A stretch of DNA of 64,000 nt from Seohaeicola_A nanhaiensis (GTDB taxonomy: Bacteria > Pseudomonadota > Alphaproteobacteria > Rhodobacterales > Rhodobacteraceae): assembly GCF_042654245.1 (NCBI RefSeq), contig NZ_JBHSGI010000034.1:371624-435623 (forward strand), written 5' to 3'. The notes below the pieces were generated by a model. That model ran no database searches. It worked only from the letters and a program-made list of their open reading frames with translations, and was not told the DNA's origin. A program made the position numbers and the translations under genes. Shown in pieces: positions 17,498 to 26,387 of this stretch. How positions within the stretch are numbered: the stretch's first letter is position 1; each line of letters begins with the position of its first letter.

Positions 17498-18327
17498 TCC
17501 GCCCACCTCGCGTCACGCTGCAACACCGGCAGCGGCCGGATCGAGCCGTCGATCTTCGGCAGGCAGTTATACAACCCCCGCGTGTAGGGATGCTGCGCGT
17601 TCAGCAGGTCCGAGGCCTGCAACTCCTCCACCACCTTGCCCGCATACATCACCAGCACCCGGTCGCAGAAGGACGACACCAGCCGCAGGTCGTGGCTGAT
17701 CAGGATCAGCCCCATCCCCCGTTCGCTCACCAGCCGGTCGAGGATGCGCAGCACCTCGATCTGCACCGTCACGTCCAGCGCCGAGGTCGGCTCGTCCGCG
17801 ATCAGCAGATCCGGCTCGGTGATCAGCATCATCGCGATCATTGCCCGCTGGCCCATGCCACCCGACAGCTCGTGCGGATAGGCGCCGAAGACCCGCTTGG
17901 GGTCGCGGATCTGCACCGCCTCCAGCATCGCCATCGCCCGGTCCTTCGCCTCGGACTTCTGGCCGCCGGCGTGCAGGTGCCAGCATTCGACCAGCTGCTT
18001 GCCGATGGTCATCACCGGGTTCAGCGAATACTTCGGATCCTGCATCACCATTGAGATCCGCGCGCCGCGCAGCTTCCGCCACATCGCGCGGTCGGCCTGG
18101 CGCAGGTCGATCCCGTCGAACTCCAGCCGTTTCGCCACCGCCTTGCCCGGCGGCGGCGTCAGCCCCAGGATGGCCCGGCCCGTCTGCGACTTGCCCGACC
18201 CGCTCTCGCCCACGATCCCCAGCCGCTCGCGCCCCAGCGCGAAGGTGACGCCGCGCACCACCTCCACCGGCCCCTGCCGCGAGGGGAAGCTGACCCGCAG
18301 GTCCTCGACAGTCAAAAGATCGCTCAT
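17494..18327 (-). CDS. Peptide ABC transporter ATP-binding protein (DppD/OppD-like)
   Basis: A 277-residue ATPase with Walker A GESGSGKSQ (Gln in place of the usual Ser/Thr after GKS), Q-loop MVMQDPKYSLNPVMTIG, signature LSGGMGQRAMIAMML, Walker B LLIADEPTSALD and switch ISHDL. The SLNPVMTIG and GMGQR sequences are typical of OppD/DppD. The C-terminus keeps the short HPYTRGLYNCLP motif of oligopeptide ATPases. Coupled by 4-base overlaps to the DppC-like gene before it and the DppF-like gene after it. Confidence 0.93.
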   Translation of the reverse strand: MSDLLTVEDLRVSFPSRQGPVEVVRGVTFALGRERLGIVGESGSGKSQTGRAILGLTPPPGKAVAKRLEFDGIDLRQADRAMWRKLRGARISMVMQDPKYSLNPVMTIGKQLVECWHLHAGGQKSEAKDRAMAMLEAVQIRDPKRVFGAYPHELSGGMGQRAMIAMMLITEPDLLIADEPTSALDVTVQIEVLRILDRLVSERGMGLILISHDLRLVSSFCDRVLVMYAGKVVEELQASDLLNAQHPYTRGLYNCLPKIDGSIRPLPVLQRDARWAE

Positions 18328-19232
18328 TTGCGCGCCTTCGGGTCAAGCACATCGCGCAGCCCGTCGCCCAGCAGGTTGAACCCCAGCGAGACGGTAAAGA
18401 TGGCAATGCCGGGAATGGTGGCGACCCACCAGAAGTCGATCAGGAACCGCCGCCCCGAGGCGATCATCGCGCCCCACTCCGGTTGCGGCGGCTGCGCGCC
18501 AAGCCCCAGGAACCCCAGACCGGCGGCGGTCAGGATGATCCCCGCCATGTCCAGCGTCACCCGGATGATCACCGACGACAGGCACAGTGGCGTGATATGC
18601 CCCCAGAGGATGCGCAGCGACGACGCTCCCTGCAGCCGCGCTGCATTGATGAAATCGCTGTCCCGGATCGTCAGCGTCTCGGCCCGCGCCAGACGCGCAT
18701 AGGGCGGCCACGAGGTGATGGCGATGGCGATGATCGCATTCTCGATCCCCGGCCCCAGCGCCGCCACGAAGGCCAGCGCCAGGATCAGCCGCGGGAAGGC
18801 CAGGAAGATATCCGTCGTGCGCATCAGCACGGTATCGACCCAGCCGCCGAAATACCCCGCCGTGGTGCCGACCAGCAGCCCGATGGGCGTCGCGATCACC
18901 GCGACCAGCGCCACCACCATCAGCGTCAGGCGCGAGCCATGGACGATCCGGCTGAAGATATCGCGCGCCTGCTCGTCGGTCCCGAAGGGATGGGCCCAGC
19001 TTGGCGGCAACAGACGCTCGGTGCGCAGATCGCCACCCACAAGCGGATCGTAGGGCGCGATCACATCGGCAAACAGCGCCACAAGGATCAGCACCACCAC
19101 GATGGCCAGCCCCACCATCGCCAGCCAGTTGCCCCGCAGGTTCAACCAGGTGCGATAGACCTGCCCCAGCCGCGCCTGCCGGCGCGACGCCGGCTGCTCC
19201 GACAGAAGCCATTCGGCGGAAAACACGCTCAT
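18324..19232 (-). CDS. Peptide ABC transporter permease (DppC/OppC-like)
   Basis: A 302-residue inner-membrane permease. A cytoplasmic N-terminus precedes the first helix (LAMVGLAIVVVLILVALFAD), then the OppC N-terminal motif DVIAPYDPL, the GTDEQARDIFSRI block, and the EAA loop (YARLARAETLTIRDSDFINAA). It ends with LGDGLRDVLDPKARK, a classic DppC terminus. The start at 19232 (MSVFSAEWLL) gives a 4-base overlap with the DppB-like gene; a longer in-frame extension is antisense noise. Confidence 0.92.
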   Translation of the reverse strand: MSVFSAEWLLSEQPASRRQARLGQVYRTWLNLRGNWLAMVGLAIVVVLILVALFADVIAPYDPLVGGDLRTERLLPPSWAHPFGTDEQARDIFSRIVHGSRLTLMVVALVAVIATPIGLLVGTTAGYFGGWVDTVLMRTTDIFLAFPRLILALAFVAALGPGIENAIIAIAITSWPPYARLARAETLTIRDSDFINAARLQGASSLRILWGHITPLCLSSVIIRVTLDMAGIILTAAGLGFLGLGAQPPQPEWGAMIASGRRFLIDFWWVATIPGIAIFTVSLGFNLLGDGLRDVLDPKARK

Positions 19233-20293
19233 CCGCCCCTCCTCACACGTGGATCCAGCAGGCTGTAGAGCAGATCCGAGAACAGGTTCAGCCCGACAAA
19301 GATCGCGCCGATCACCAGGGTGCAGCCCAGCACCGCATTCATGTCGGCGTTCTGCAGGCTGTTGGTCAGATACTGCCCCAGCCCCGGCCAGGCGAAGACC
19401 GTCTCGGTCAGCACCGACCCCTCCAGCAGGTTGGCATAGCTCAGCGCCACCACGGTGATCAGCGGCACCGCCGCATTGCGCAGCGCGTGCAGCCAGATGA
19501 TCCGCCATTCCGGCACACCCTTCACCCGGGCGGTGACGACATATTCCTGGCTCAACTCCTGCAACATGAAGCTGCGCGTCATCCGGCTGATATAGGCCAT
19601 CGAGAAATAGCCCAGCAGCGCGGCGGGCAGGATGATGTGGCTGAACACGTTGCGGAAGGCCGACCACTGGCCCTGCATCGCCGTGTCGATCAGCAACAGC
19701 CCGGTCTGGCGCGTCACCGAATATTCATAGGCGATGTCGATCCGCCCCGGCCCGGCCACCCAGCCCAGATTGGCATAGAACACCAGCAGCCCGATCAGCC
19801 CCAGCCAGAAGATCGGCGCGCTGTAGCCGACAAGACCCAGCACGCGGACGACCTGATCGGCCAGCCCGCCCTGCCGCACGGCGGCCAGAACGCCCGCCGG
19901 AATCCCCACAACGGTGCCGATGATGATCGCCACGCTGGCCAGTTCCAACGTCGCCGGAAACACCCGCGCGATATCCTGCGCGATGGGCTTCTTGGTCAGC
20001 AGCGACTCTCCGAAATTCCCGGTCAGCATCTTCTGCAAGTAGATCAGGAACTGCTCCCAGATCGGCTTGTCCAGCCCAAGCTCGATGAAGGCCTTGTCAT
20101 AGGTCGACTGGCTCGCCCGGTCTCCGACCACCGCCAGCACCGGATCCACCGGCACCACGCGGCCGATCAGGAAAGTGACCAGCAGCAGCCCGAAAAAAGT
20201 GACGGCGACCGTCAGGACCAGCTTCGCCGCCTTCCATGAAACGGATCGAAGGGCGCTGCCGCGCCCTTCGTCCTGCGTATCGGCCAGGGCCAT
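19229..20293 (-). CDS. Peptide ABC transporter permease (DppB/OppB-like)
   Basis: A 354-residue permease of the binding-protein-dependent family with about six helices. Recognisable blocks are GRVVPVDPVLAVVGD near the N-terminus, WEQFLIYLQKMLTGNFGESLLTKKPI, the EAA loop around MTRSFMLQELSQEYVVTARVKGVP, and ETVFAWPGLGQYL. Its N-terminus is slightly extended (about 25 residues) compared with E. coli DppB. It starts one base after the solute-binding protein gene ends and overlaps the DppC-like gene by 4 bases. Confidence 0.92.
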   Translation of the reverse strand: MALADTQDEGRGSALRSVSWKAAKLVLTVAVTFFGLLLVTFLIGRVVPVDPVLAVVGDRASQSTYDKAFIELGLDKPIWEQFLIYLQKMLTGNFGESLLTKKPIAQDIARVFPATLELASVAIIIGTVVGIPAGVLAAVRQGGLADQVVRVLGLVGYSAPIFWLGLIGLLVFYANLGWVAGPGRIDIAYEYSVTRQTGLLLIDTAMQGQWSAFRNVFSHIILPAALLGYFSMAYISRMTRSFMLQELSQEYVVTARVKGVPEWRIIWLHALRNAAVPLITVVALSYANLLEGSVLTETVFAWPGLGQYLTNSLQNADMNAVLGCTLVIGAIFVGLNLFSDLLYSLLDPRVRRGG

Positions 20294-20294
20294 C

Positions 20295-21890
20295 TTACTT
20301 GGTCACGGCCTTGAACGAGTTGTCGTTGAACGACGGACCCACGATGAACCCCTCGACGTTCTTGCGTCGTCCCAGAACCTCGATCTCCTGGAACATGATG
20401 ACAAAGGGCGAGGTCTCCTGATGCTCTTTCTGGATATCCAGATACATCTGCGCCCGCTTGTCCGCATCCGCCTCCAGCACGGCGGCATCCGCCATCTTGG
20501 TCATCTCCGGGATGTCCCAGGCATTGCGCCAGGCCAGCGGCTTGGAGGCCGCATCATCCGCGTTGTCCGGGTTGCGCGCAAAGGTGTCGGCATTGGTGTG
20601 CGGGTCCTGATAGTCCGGTCCCCACCGGCCGATGTAGATGTCATGGTTGCGCGCGCGATACTTGGTCAGCGTCTGCTGCCCGTCGCCCGGGATCAGCTCC
20701 ATCTTGATGCCGGCCTGCGCCATCGTCTGCTGGATCGCCTGCGCCATGCCGGTGATCTCGGGCGTGTTGCGCGTGTCCATCGTCACGCTGAAGCCATCGG
20801 GCAGCCCGGCCTCGGCCAGCAGCTCCTTCGCCTTCTCGACGTTCAGCGAGAACGGCGTATCCTCCAGCGCGCCAAGGAAGCCCTTGGGCAGGAAGGCCTG
20901 ATGCACCTGCACCTTGCCCTTCATGATGGTGTCGGCGATCGCCTGGTAATCCACCAGATACTTCATCGCCTGCCGCACCTGCGGCTTGGCCAGGTTCTCG
21001 TTCTTCTGGCTCAGGCCCAGGTAATAGATCGACCCCTTCACGCCGCTCTCGATCACGATATCCGGGTTCGAGGACAGCGCGTCGATCTCTTCCGCGCCCA
21101 GGTTGCGCGCGATGTCGATGTCGCCCTGCTCCAGCAGCAGCCGCTGGGTCGAGGCTTCGGGAATATGGCGATAGATCGCCCGCGCCATCGGCGGCGCATC
21201 ACCCGAGTAATTGTCGTTGCGCTCCAGCACGACCACCTCGTTCGCCCGCCAGTCGCGGATGGTGAAGGCGCCGGACCCGGCGTAATTGGTCTTCAGCCAG
21301 TTATAGCCGAAATCGCCATCCGCCTCGTGCTCCATCGCCACCTTCTTGTCGACGATGAACCCCACGGTGGCGGTCAGGCAATACAGCACCAGCGTCGGCG
21401 CATAGGCCTGATCCATCTCGAATTCGAAGGTCATGTCGCCGGTCTGGCGGATCTTCTCTTCCACGTTGTCGGCGCTCAGCCCGAACTGGGTCAGGATGAA
21501 GGCCGGCGACTTGTCGAGCTTGACCGCCCGCTGCAACGAAAACACCGCATCCTCGGCGGTGATCGGATTGCCCGAGGCGAATTTCATCCCCGGCCGGATG
21601 GTAAAGGTAAAGGTCTTGCCGTCGGCCGAGATATCCCATTTCTCGGCGATCACGCCAAAGATCTTGGACACGTCCTTCACGTCATAGCCGATCAGCCCCT
21701 GATAGCTGTTGCCCAGGATCTCGGAGGCAGTGAATTCGAAGACCTCGGCCGGATCGAGCGAGATGATATCGTCGATCGACCAGGCCTGAATCAGCGTGTC
21801 GGGTGGAGTCTCTGCCCGTGCCGTCAGCGGCGTCAAAGCCGTCGTGATGGCAAGCGAGGCGGCAGCGACCAGAAGGTTGAACTGGTTCAT
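20295..21890 (-). CDS. Peptide ABC transporter solute-binding protein (SBP family 5)
   Basis: A 531-residue periplasmic receptor. The signal peptide (MNQFNLLVAAASLAITTALTPLTARAE) is given here as MNQFNLLVAAASLAITTAL then cleavage near ARAE. Family-5 features include SLDPAEVFEFTASEILGNSYQ, the FTIRPGMKFASGNPITAEDAVFS block written as TIRPGMKFASGNPITAEDAV, and GPDYQDPHTNADTF. First gene of the six-gene operon receptor-permease-permease-ATPase-ATPase-dipeptidase. A GGGGA ribosome site precedes the ATG. The coupled dipeptidase points to dipeptide import. Confidence 0.92.
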   Translation of the reverse strand: MNQFNLLVAAASLAITTALTPLTARAETPPDTLIQAWSIDDIISLDPAEVFEFTASEILGNSYQGLIGYDVKDVSKIFGVIAEKWDISADGKTFTFTIRPGMKFASGNPITAEDAVFSLQRAVKLDKSPAFILTQFGLSADNVEEKIRQTGDMTFEFEMDQAYAPTLVLYCLTATVGFIVDKKVAMEHEADGDFGYNWLKTNYAGSGAFTIRDWRANEVVVLERNDNYSGDAPPMARAIYRHIPEASTQRLLLEQGDIDIARNLGAEEIDALSSNPDIVIESGVKGSIYYLGLSQKNENLAKPQVRQAMKYLVDYQAIADTIMKGKVQVHQAFLPKGFLGALEDTPFSLNVEKAKELLAEAGLPDGFSVTMDTRNTPEITGMAQAIQQTMAQAGIKMELIPGDGQQTLTKYRARNHDIYIGRWGPDYQDPHTNADTFARNPDNADDAASKPLAWRNAWDIPEMTKMADAAVLEADADKRAQMYLDIQKEHQETSPFVIMFQEIEVLGRRKNVEGFIVGPSFNDNSFKAVTK

Positions 21891-22234
21891 CTTGATCCCC
21901 TATCGGATTATGCGGCTTGTTGTTTTTATGGCCTGCCGCGTCGTGGCACTGGGCAAAGCTTAAGGGGCCGCCGTTTCATCCGTCAAGCGCCGGTTGGGAT
22001 GCCCCGGCGGCAAACGTCCGCCCGGGCGATAGCGCTATCGGCAAAGCGGCGCGAAATGGCACAAGCCCTTGTGCCCACCACCCAATCCGCCCCTGCGCAG
22101 CCGGTCCCTTGGCAAGTCGCAATCTGCACGGTATACAACGGCATACAGTTTCAACCCCCTGAGTCTTCCGCAGGCCGACCCCGCCCGCGCCCCCGGCGCG
22201 CCGGCACTCCTGCACGCGCGCCAAAGGCCAGCCC
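21891..22234. promoter_or_regulatory. Divergent control region with two palindromes
   Basis: A 344-base gap between the divergent peptide-receptor and TauE-like genes, with no gene of its own. It contains a perfect 14-bp palindrome CGATAGCGCTATCG (22027-22040) and a perfect 8-bp inverted repeat GGCACAAG-cc-CTTGTGCC (22058-22075). These are dyad sites of the size that dimeric regulators bind. Which gene they control is not known. Confidence 0.5.
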
Positions 22235-22996
22235 ATGACATTCCTCCCGTCCCTCCTGCTGCCCGACGGCATGACCGATCTGGTCTTCTGCCTGCTCATC
22301 GCGCTCAGCTTTGCCGGATCTCTCATCAGCGTTTCCTTCGGCCTCGGCGGCGGCGCCATGCTGCTGGCCGTCATGGCCACGCTGGTCCCGCCCGCCGCGC
22401 TGATCCCGACTCATGGGGTGATCCAGCTCGGCTCGAACCTTGCGCGGGCCTCCCTGCTCTTCCGCAACATCCACCGCCCGGCCCTGCCCGCTTTCGCCCT
22501 CGGCTCGGTCCTCGGCGTCACGCTGGGCGGCAGCGTCGCCGTCAACCTGCCACCGGCCTGGGTGCAGATCGGCGTCGGCGGCTTCATCGCCTGGTCCGTG
22601 CTCGGCCGCCCGCCGCGCGGCGTGCGCGACTGGCCGTTCCTCGTCGGCCTCGTCTCCAGCATCCTGACGATGTTCTTCGGCGCGACCGGCCCCTTTGTCG
22701 CCACCTACGTCAAGGCGTTGGCCCTGCCGCGCCACGCCGTGGTCGCCACCCAGGCCGCGCTGATGTGCGTGCAGCACGTGGTCAAGACGATCGTCTTCGG
22801 CCTGCTCGGCTTCGCCTTCGCCGACTGGTGGGCCTTCATCGCCGCGATGATCCTCGCGGGTTTCCTCGGCACGCTCACCGGGCGCCGCGTGCTGAACCGC
22901 ATCGACGACCGCCGCTTTCGCAGGGTGCTGAACGCCATCCTGCTCCTCCTCGCCGCGCGCCTCGTCTACGCCGGACTGCGCGCCCTGCTGGGCTAG
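22235..22996 (+). CDS. TauE/SafE-family sulfite/anion exporter-like membrane protein
   Basis: A 253-residue polytopic protein with about eight hydrophobic segments. The family hallmark lies at residues 28-50: SLISVSFGLGGGAMLLAVMA, then LVPPAALIPTHGVIQLGSN. A second repeat-like half starts near FGATGPFVATYVKALALPRH. TauE/SafE proteins are proposed to move sulfite, sulfoacetate or related anions, but substrates of most members are unknown. It is transcribed alone, divergent from the peptide transporter, and ends with a strong hairpin. Confidence 0.85.
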   Translation: MTFLPSLLLPDGMTDLVFCLLIALSFAGSLISVSFGLGGGAMLLAVMATLVPPAALIPTHGVIQLGSNLARASLLFRNIHRPALPAFALGSVLGVTLGGSVAVNLPPAWVQIGVGGFIAWSVLGRPPRGVRDWPFLVGLVSSILTMFFGATGPFVATYVKALALPRHAVVATQAALMCVQHVVKTIVFGLLGFAFADWWAFIAAMILAGFLGTLTGRRVLNRIDDRRFRRVLNAILLLLAARLVYAGLRALLG

Positions 22997-23004
22997 ACGC
23001 GAAA

Positions 23005-23025
23005 GGGCGGCCCGCAAGGCCGCCC
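23005..23025 (+). terminator. Terminator hairpin of the TauE-like gene
   Basis: Perfect 8-bp stem GGGCGGCC / GGCCGCCC with a 5-nt loop CGCAA, 8 bases past the stop codon, followed by CCTGTCCTGT. Confidence 0.65.
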
Positions 23026-23052
23026 CCTGTCCTGTGAAATCAAGATCGCCGC

Positions 23053-23079
23053 CGGCCGGACGTCCTGACGGACCGGCCG
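23053..23079 (-). terminator. Hairpin after prfB
   Basis: CGGCCGG / CCGGCCG inverted repeat with a 13-nt loop, 12 bases past the prfB stop on the minus strand. Confidence 0.45.
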
Positions 23080-23091
23080 CAGCCGCCGTCG

Positions 23092-24219
23092 TCAGCCCGC
23101 GCCCTGCGCCTCGGCCCGGCTCTTGCCCGATACATCCATCGCCAGCGTCGCCGCCATGAACCCGTCCAGATCACCGTCGAGCACGCCCTTCGTGTCCGAG
23201 GTCTCGTGATTGGTGCGCAGGTCCTTCACCATCTGGTAGGGCTGCAACACGTAAGAGCGGATCTGGTTGCCCCAGCCCGCCTCGCCCTTGTTCTCATGCG
23301 CCTCCAGTGTCGAGGCCATGCGCCGGTCCAGCTCCAGCTGATACAGCCGCGCCTTCAGCGTCAGCATCGCCTGTTCCCGGTTCTGGTGCTGCGACTTCAT
23401 CGAACTCGTCACCACGATGCCGGTCGGGAAGTGGGTGATCCGCACCGCCGAATCCGTCGTGTTCACGTGCTGCCCGCCCGCACCGGACGACCTGTAGGTG
23501 TCGATGCGGATATCGTTCGGCGCCACCTCGATCTCGATATTGTCATCCACCACCGGATAGACCCAGACCGAGCTGAACGACGTATGCCGCTTGGCCGCGC
23601 TGTCGAAGGGCGAGATGCGCACCAGCCGGTGCACGCCGCTTTCGGATTTCAGCCAGCCATAGGCGTTGTGACCGGAAATCTTGTAGGTCGCCGACTTGAT
23701 CCCCGCCTCTTCGCCCGGGCTTTCCGACTGAAGCTCGACCTTGTAGCCCTTCTTTTCCGCCCAGCGGACATACATCCGCGCCAGCATCGACGCCCAGTCG
23801 CAGCTTTCCGTGCCGCCGGCCCCGGCGTTGATCTCGAGGAAGGTGTCGTTGCTGTCCGCCTCGCCGTCCAGCAGCGCCTCCAGCTCCTTCTGCGCGGCCT
23901 TTTCGCGCAGCGCGCGCAGGGCGTTCTCGGCCTCGGTCACCACCTCGGTGTCGCCCTCGGCCTCACCCAGCTCGATCAGTTCCACGTTGTCGTCCAGCTC
24001 GCGCCGGATGCCGCTGTGGGTGTCCAGCGCGTCGACCAGCATCTGCCGCTCGTGCATCAGCTTGCGCGCCTTTTCCGGATCGTTCCACAGATCCGGCGCC
24101 TCGACCCGCGCGTTGAATTCCTCAAGCCGGTGCGGCGCCGTCTCGTAATCCATCCGTTGGGCCAGCAGGTCCAGGGTCTTCTCGATCTCGGCCACGATGT
24201 TCTGGATTTCGGCGCGCAT
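23092..24219 (-). CDS. prfB: Peptide chain release factor 2
   Basis: A 375-residue class I release factor that reads UAA/UGA and triggers peptide release in the ribosome. The SPF codon-recognition motif typical of RF2 (SPFDSAAKRHTSF, 203-205) and the catalytic GGQ (SSGAGGQHVNTTDSAV, 248-250) are present, after an N-terminal helical domain. The frame is continuous from the ATG, so the autoregulatory +1 frameshift of many prfB genes is absent here. Usual length. It is separated from the PBP1A gene by a 3.1-kb accessory segment. Confidence 0.97.
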   Translation of the reverse strand: MRAEIQNIVAEIEKTLDLLAQRMDYETAPHRLEEFNARVEAPDLWNDPEKARKLMHERQMLVDALDTHSGIRRELDDNVELIELGEAEGDTEVVTEAENALRALREKAAQKELEALLDGEADSNDTFLEINAGAGGTESCDWASMLARMYVRWAEKKGYKVELQSESPGEEAGIKSATYKISGHNAYGWLKSESGVHRLVRISPFDSAAKRHTSFSSVWVYPVVDDNIEIEVAPNDIRIDTYRSSGAGGQHVNTTDSAVRITHFPTGIVVTSSMKSQHQNREQAMLTLKARLYQLELDRRMASTLEAHENKGEAGWGNQIRSYVLQPYQMVKDLRTNHETSDTKGVLDGDLDGFMAATLAMDVSGKSRAEAQGAG

Positions 24220-24307
24220 GAGGGTCCTTCAGGGGTCGGCTTCGCGCGTGGTGATAGACCACGGCGGCGGGGTCGGCAAGCCGCCAGCCGCCGGCACCGG
24301 CCAGCAC

Positions 24308-24334
24308 GGCGGGCGCGGACCGGCCGCGCCCGCC
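24308..24334 (-). terminator. Strong hairpin after the propeller-RTX gene
   Basis: Perfect 11-bp stem GGCGGGCGCGG / CCGCGCCCGCC with a 5-nt loop, 10 bases past the stop of the RTX gene on the minus strand. Confidence 0.65.
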
Positions 24335-24344
24335 GCCATTCGCC

Positions 24345-26387
24345 TCAGAAGATGAAGTCGTCGGCGTCCAGCTGTCCGATCCGAACCCCCAGCAGCTGGA
24401 TCGAATTGGCCCCGCTGCCGATCACAGTCGTGTTCTGGAACAGGAACGACCCGGCCACGACATCGGCAAAGCTGTTGAACCCGTCATGGCCCGAAAAGTC
24501 GATCCGGTCCACATTGACTTCGAAGTCCTCGACGGTGTCGCTGCCATCCAGCGTCGCAAAGACAAAGATGTCGGCCCCGGCGCCGCCATTCAACTTGTCG
24601 AGTCCGGTGCCGCCCTTCAGCACGTCGTTGCCCGCTCCGCCCAGCAGCGTGTCGCTGTTGTCGCCGCCGTCCAGGTCATCCCGCCCGGCGCCGCCGACCA
24701 GCCGGTCGCGCCCGGTGCCGCCCTTGCCGATGTCGTTGCCGCCGCCCAGGATCAGCCGGTCGTTGCCGTCGCCGCCGCTCAGCACATCGTGGCCGACCAT
24801 GCCGTTCAGCACGTCGTTCCCGTTCTTGCCGACGATGGTGTCGTTGCCCTTGCCCCCGAGGATCACGTCGCGCAGCACGCTGCCGGTCAGGGTGTCTGCG
24901 AACCGCGATCCCGTCAGGTTCTCGATCGAATCGAGATAGTCGCCGTCCGCATGTCCGCCCGTCGCCCGGCCGGTCGTCAGATCGACCGTGACCGCCGCAT
25001 CCGACAGGGAATAGGACACCCGGTCGACACCCGTGCCGCCCAGCAGGACGTCGCCGCCCGCTCCGCCTTCCAGCGTGTCGTTGCCAGCCCCGCCGATCAG
25101 GATGTCCAAGCCCGCGCCGCCCTGCAGGTCGTCGTTGCCCAGCCGCCCCGACAGTACGTCGTCCCCGGCGCCGCCCTTGATCAGGTCGTTGCCGGCCCGC
25201 CCGATCAGATCGTCGTCGCCGACAAGGCCGATCATCCGGTCGTCGTCCTCGGTCCCGACAATCGGATCGTCGCCGCCGCCGATCTCGATCGCGGTCACCC
25301 GGTCCGCCTGATCGGCCGCCGCCAGCAGGAAATGCCGCCCGCCGATCATCACATAGGTAACGTCGTTCGCCCCGTTCAGCTCGGTGCTGCTCAACCTCTG
25401 GACGATCTCCATCCGGTCGTCCGCGCCAATCGTGTAGATCGCCACGGAATCGTCGGCATAGCCCTGCGAAATCAGGAAATCGACACCGTCGATCTCGACG
25501 ATCTTCACCACATAGTTCCGGTAGATTTGGTTGCCCGATTCCTCATAGGCATCGAAGGTCGAGGCAAAGACCGGAATGCCGTCGGCCCCAATCGTGTAGA
25601 TCTCGAATTCGCCATTGTTGCTGTCGGTCAGAACCAGGTAATTCTTGCCGTTGAAACTGCCGGTGGTCAGACCGTTCAGGTCGATGCTGCCCAGGTCCAC
25701 CACATCGACAAAGCTCAGCTTGCCGGTATTGGCCACCTCGAAGATCATCACCCCGTTGTCGTCCTGCGCGCCGACGTAGAGATAGGATGTGTTGCCGATG
25801 GTGAGATAGGACGATCCCACCGTCCCGCCCAGCCGATAGCCGGCATCCTCGGTGTCGCGCGCCCAATCCACCAGCGCCAGCGACCCGTTCAGCGCCACCC
25901 TGTAGATCGAGACCGCATCCGAGTAATAGGCCGTGACCGCCGCGAATGTGCCGCTCGGCGTCGTGAAGACCTCGATATCATTGGCATAATCCAGCAGATC
26001 GCCATTCCCGTCGGACACCGCGATCGAATCCGCCACCGTCAGCTGCCCCTTGGTCTTGCCGCCCTGCGAGATCTTCAGCGCCGTCAGACCGTCCTCGTAG
26101 AGCGACGTCGCCAGCAGATAGAAGTTGCTGCCCACCTGTGCGATGTTGACATCGCCGACGCCACTCAGGAAGACCGAATTCGTATCCTCGAACACACCGA
26201 CCGGGGTCAGCTTGCCCGCCTCGCTCATCTTCAGGATCTGAATGCCGGCATCATCGCGCCCCGCGACATAGACGAAGGTCGTCCCGCCGATCTCCACCGT
26301 ACAGACGGCCGCCGCGCCATTCAGTTCCGGAGATGTATTGAAATCCACCACAGAATCACTGATCTGCAAGCTTCCGAGTATATTCAT
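24345..26387 (-). CDS. Beta-propeller plus RTX repeat protein
   Basis: A 680-residue secreted-type protein with three parts. Residues 1-370 form repeated units of about 50 residues, each with an IGGTTFVYVAGRDDAG- or IGNTSYLYVGAQDDNG-like strand pair, suggesting a propeller of about seven blades related to lactonase/LVIVD-type propellers. Residues about 375-604 are RTX nonapeptides (GRAGNDLIKGGAGDDVLSG). The last 76 residues, ending ADDFIF, resemble C-terminal type I secretion signals. There is no N-terminal signal peptide. The start at 26387 is set by GGGGA 9 bases upstream, replacing an in-frame ATG 57 bases earlier. No secretion genes are adjacent, so it may use the exporter at 3.5-6.6 kb. 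Function of the propeller: unknown. Confidence 0.85.
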   Translation of the reverse strand: MNILGSLQISDSVVDFNTSPELNGAAAVCTVEIGGTTFVYVAGRDDAGIQILKMSEAGKLTPVGVFEDTNSVFLSGVGDVNIAQVGSNFYLLATSLYEDGLTALKISQGGKTKGQLTVADSIAVSDGNGDLLDYANDIEVFTTPSGTFAAVTAYYSDAVSIYRVALNGSLALVDWARDTEDAGYRLGGTVGSSYLTIGNTSYLYVGAQDDNGVMIFEVANTGKLSFVDVVDLGSIDLNGLTTGSFNGKNYLVLTDSNNGEFEIYTIGADGIPVFASTFDAYEESGNQIYRNYVVKIVEIDGVDFLISQGYADDSVAIYTIGADDRMEIVQRLSSTELNGANDVTYVMIGGRHFLLAAADQADRVTAIEIGGGDDPIVGTEDDDRMIGLVGDDDLIGRAGNDLIKGGAGDDVLSGRLGNDDLQGGAGLDILIGGAGNDTLEGGAGGDVLLGGTGVDRVSYSLSDAAVTVDLTTGRATGGHADGDYLDSIENLTGSRFADTLTGSVLRDVILGGKGNDTIVGKNGNDVLNGMVGHDVLSGGDGNDRLILGGGNDIGKGGTGRDRLVGGAGRDDLDGGDNSDTLLGGAGNDVLKGGTGLDKLNGGAGADIFVFATLDGSDTVEDFEVNVDRIDFSGHDGFNSFADVVAGSFLFQNTTVIGSGANSIQLLGVRIGQLDADDFIF
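24576..25265 (-). repeat. RTX repeat array of the propeller protein
   Basis: In-frame GGxGxDxUxG repeats at about residues 375-604, interrupted by the common spacer that includes VSYSLSDAAVTVDLTTG and LDSIENLTGS. Confidence 0.8.
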
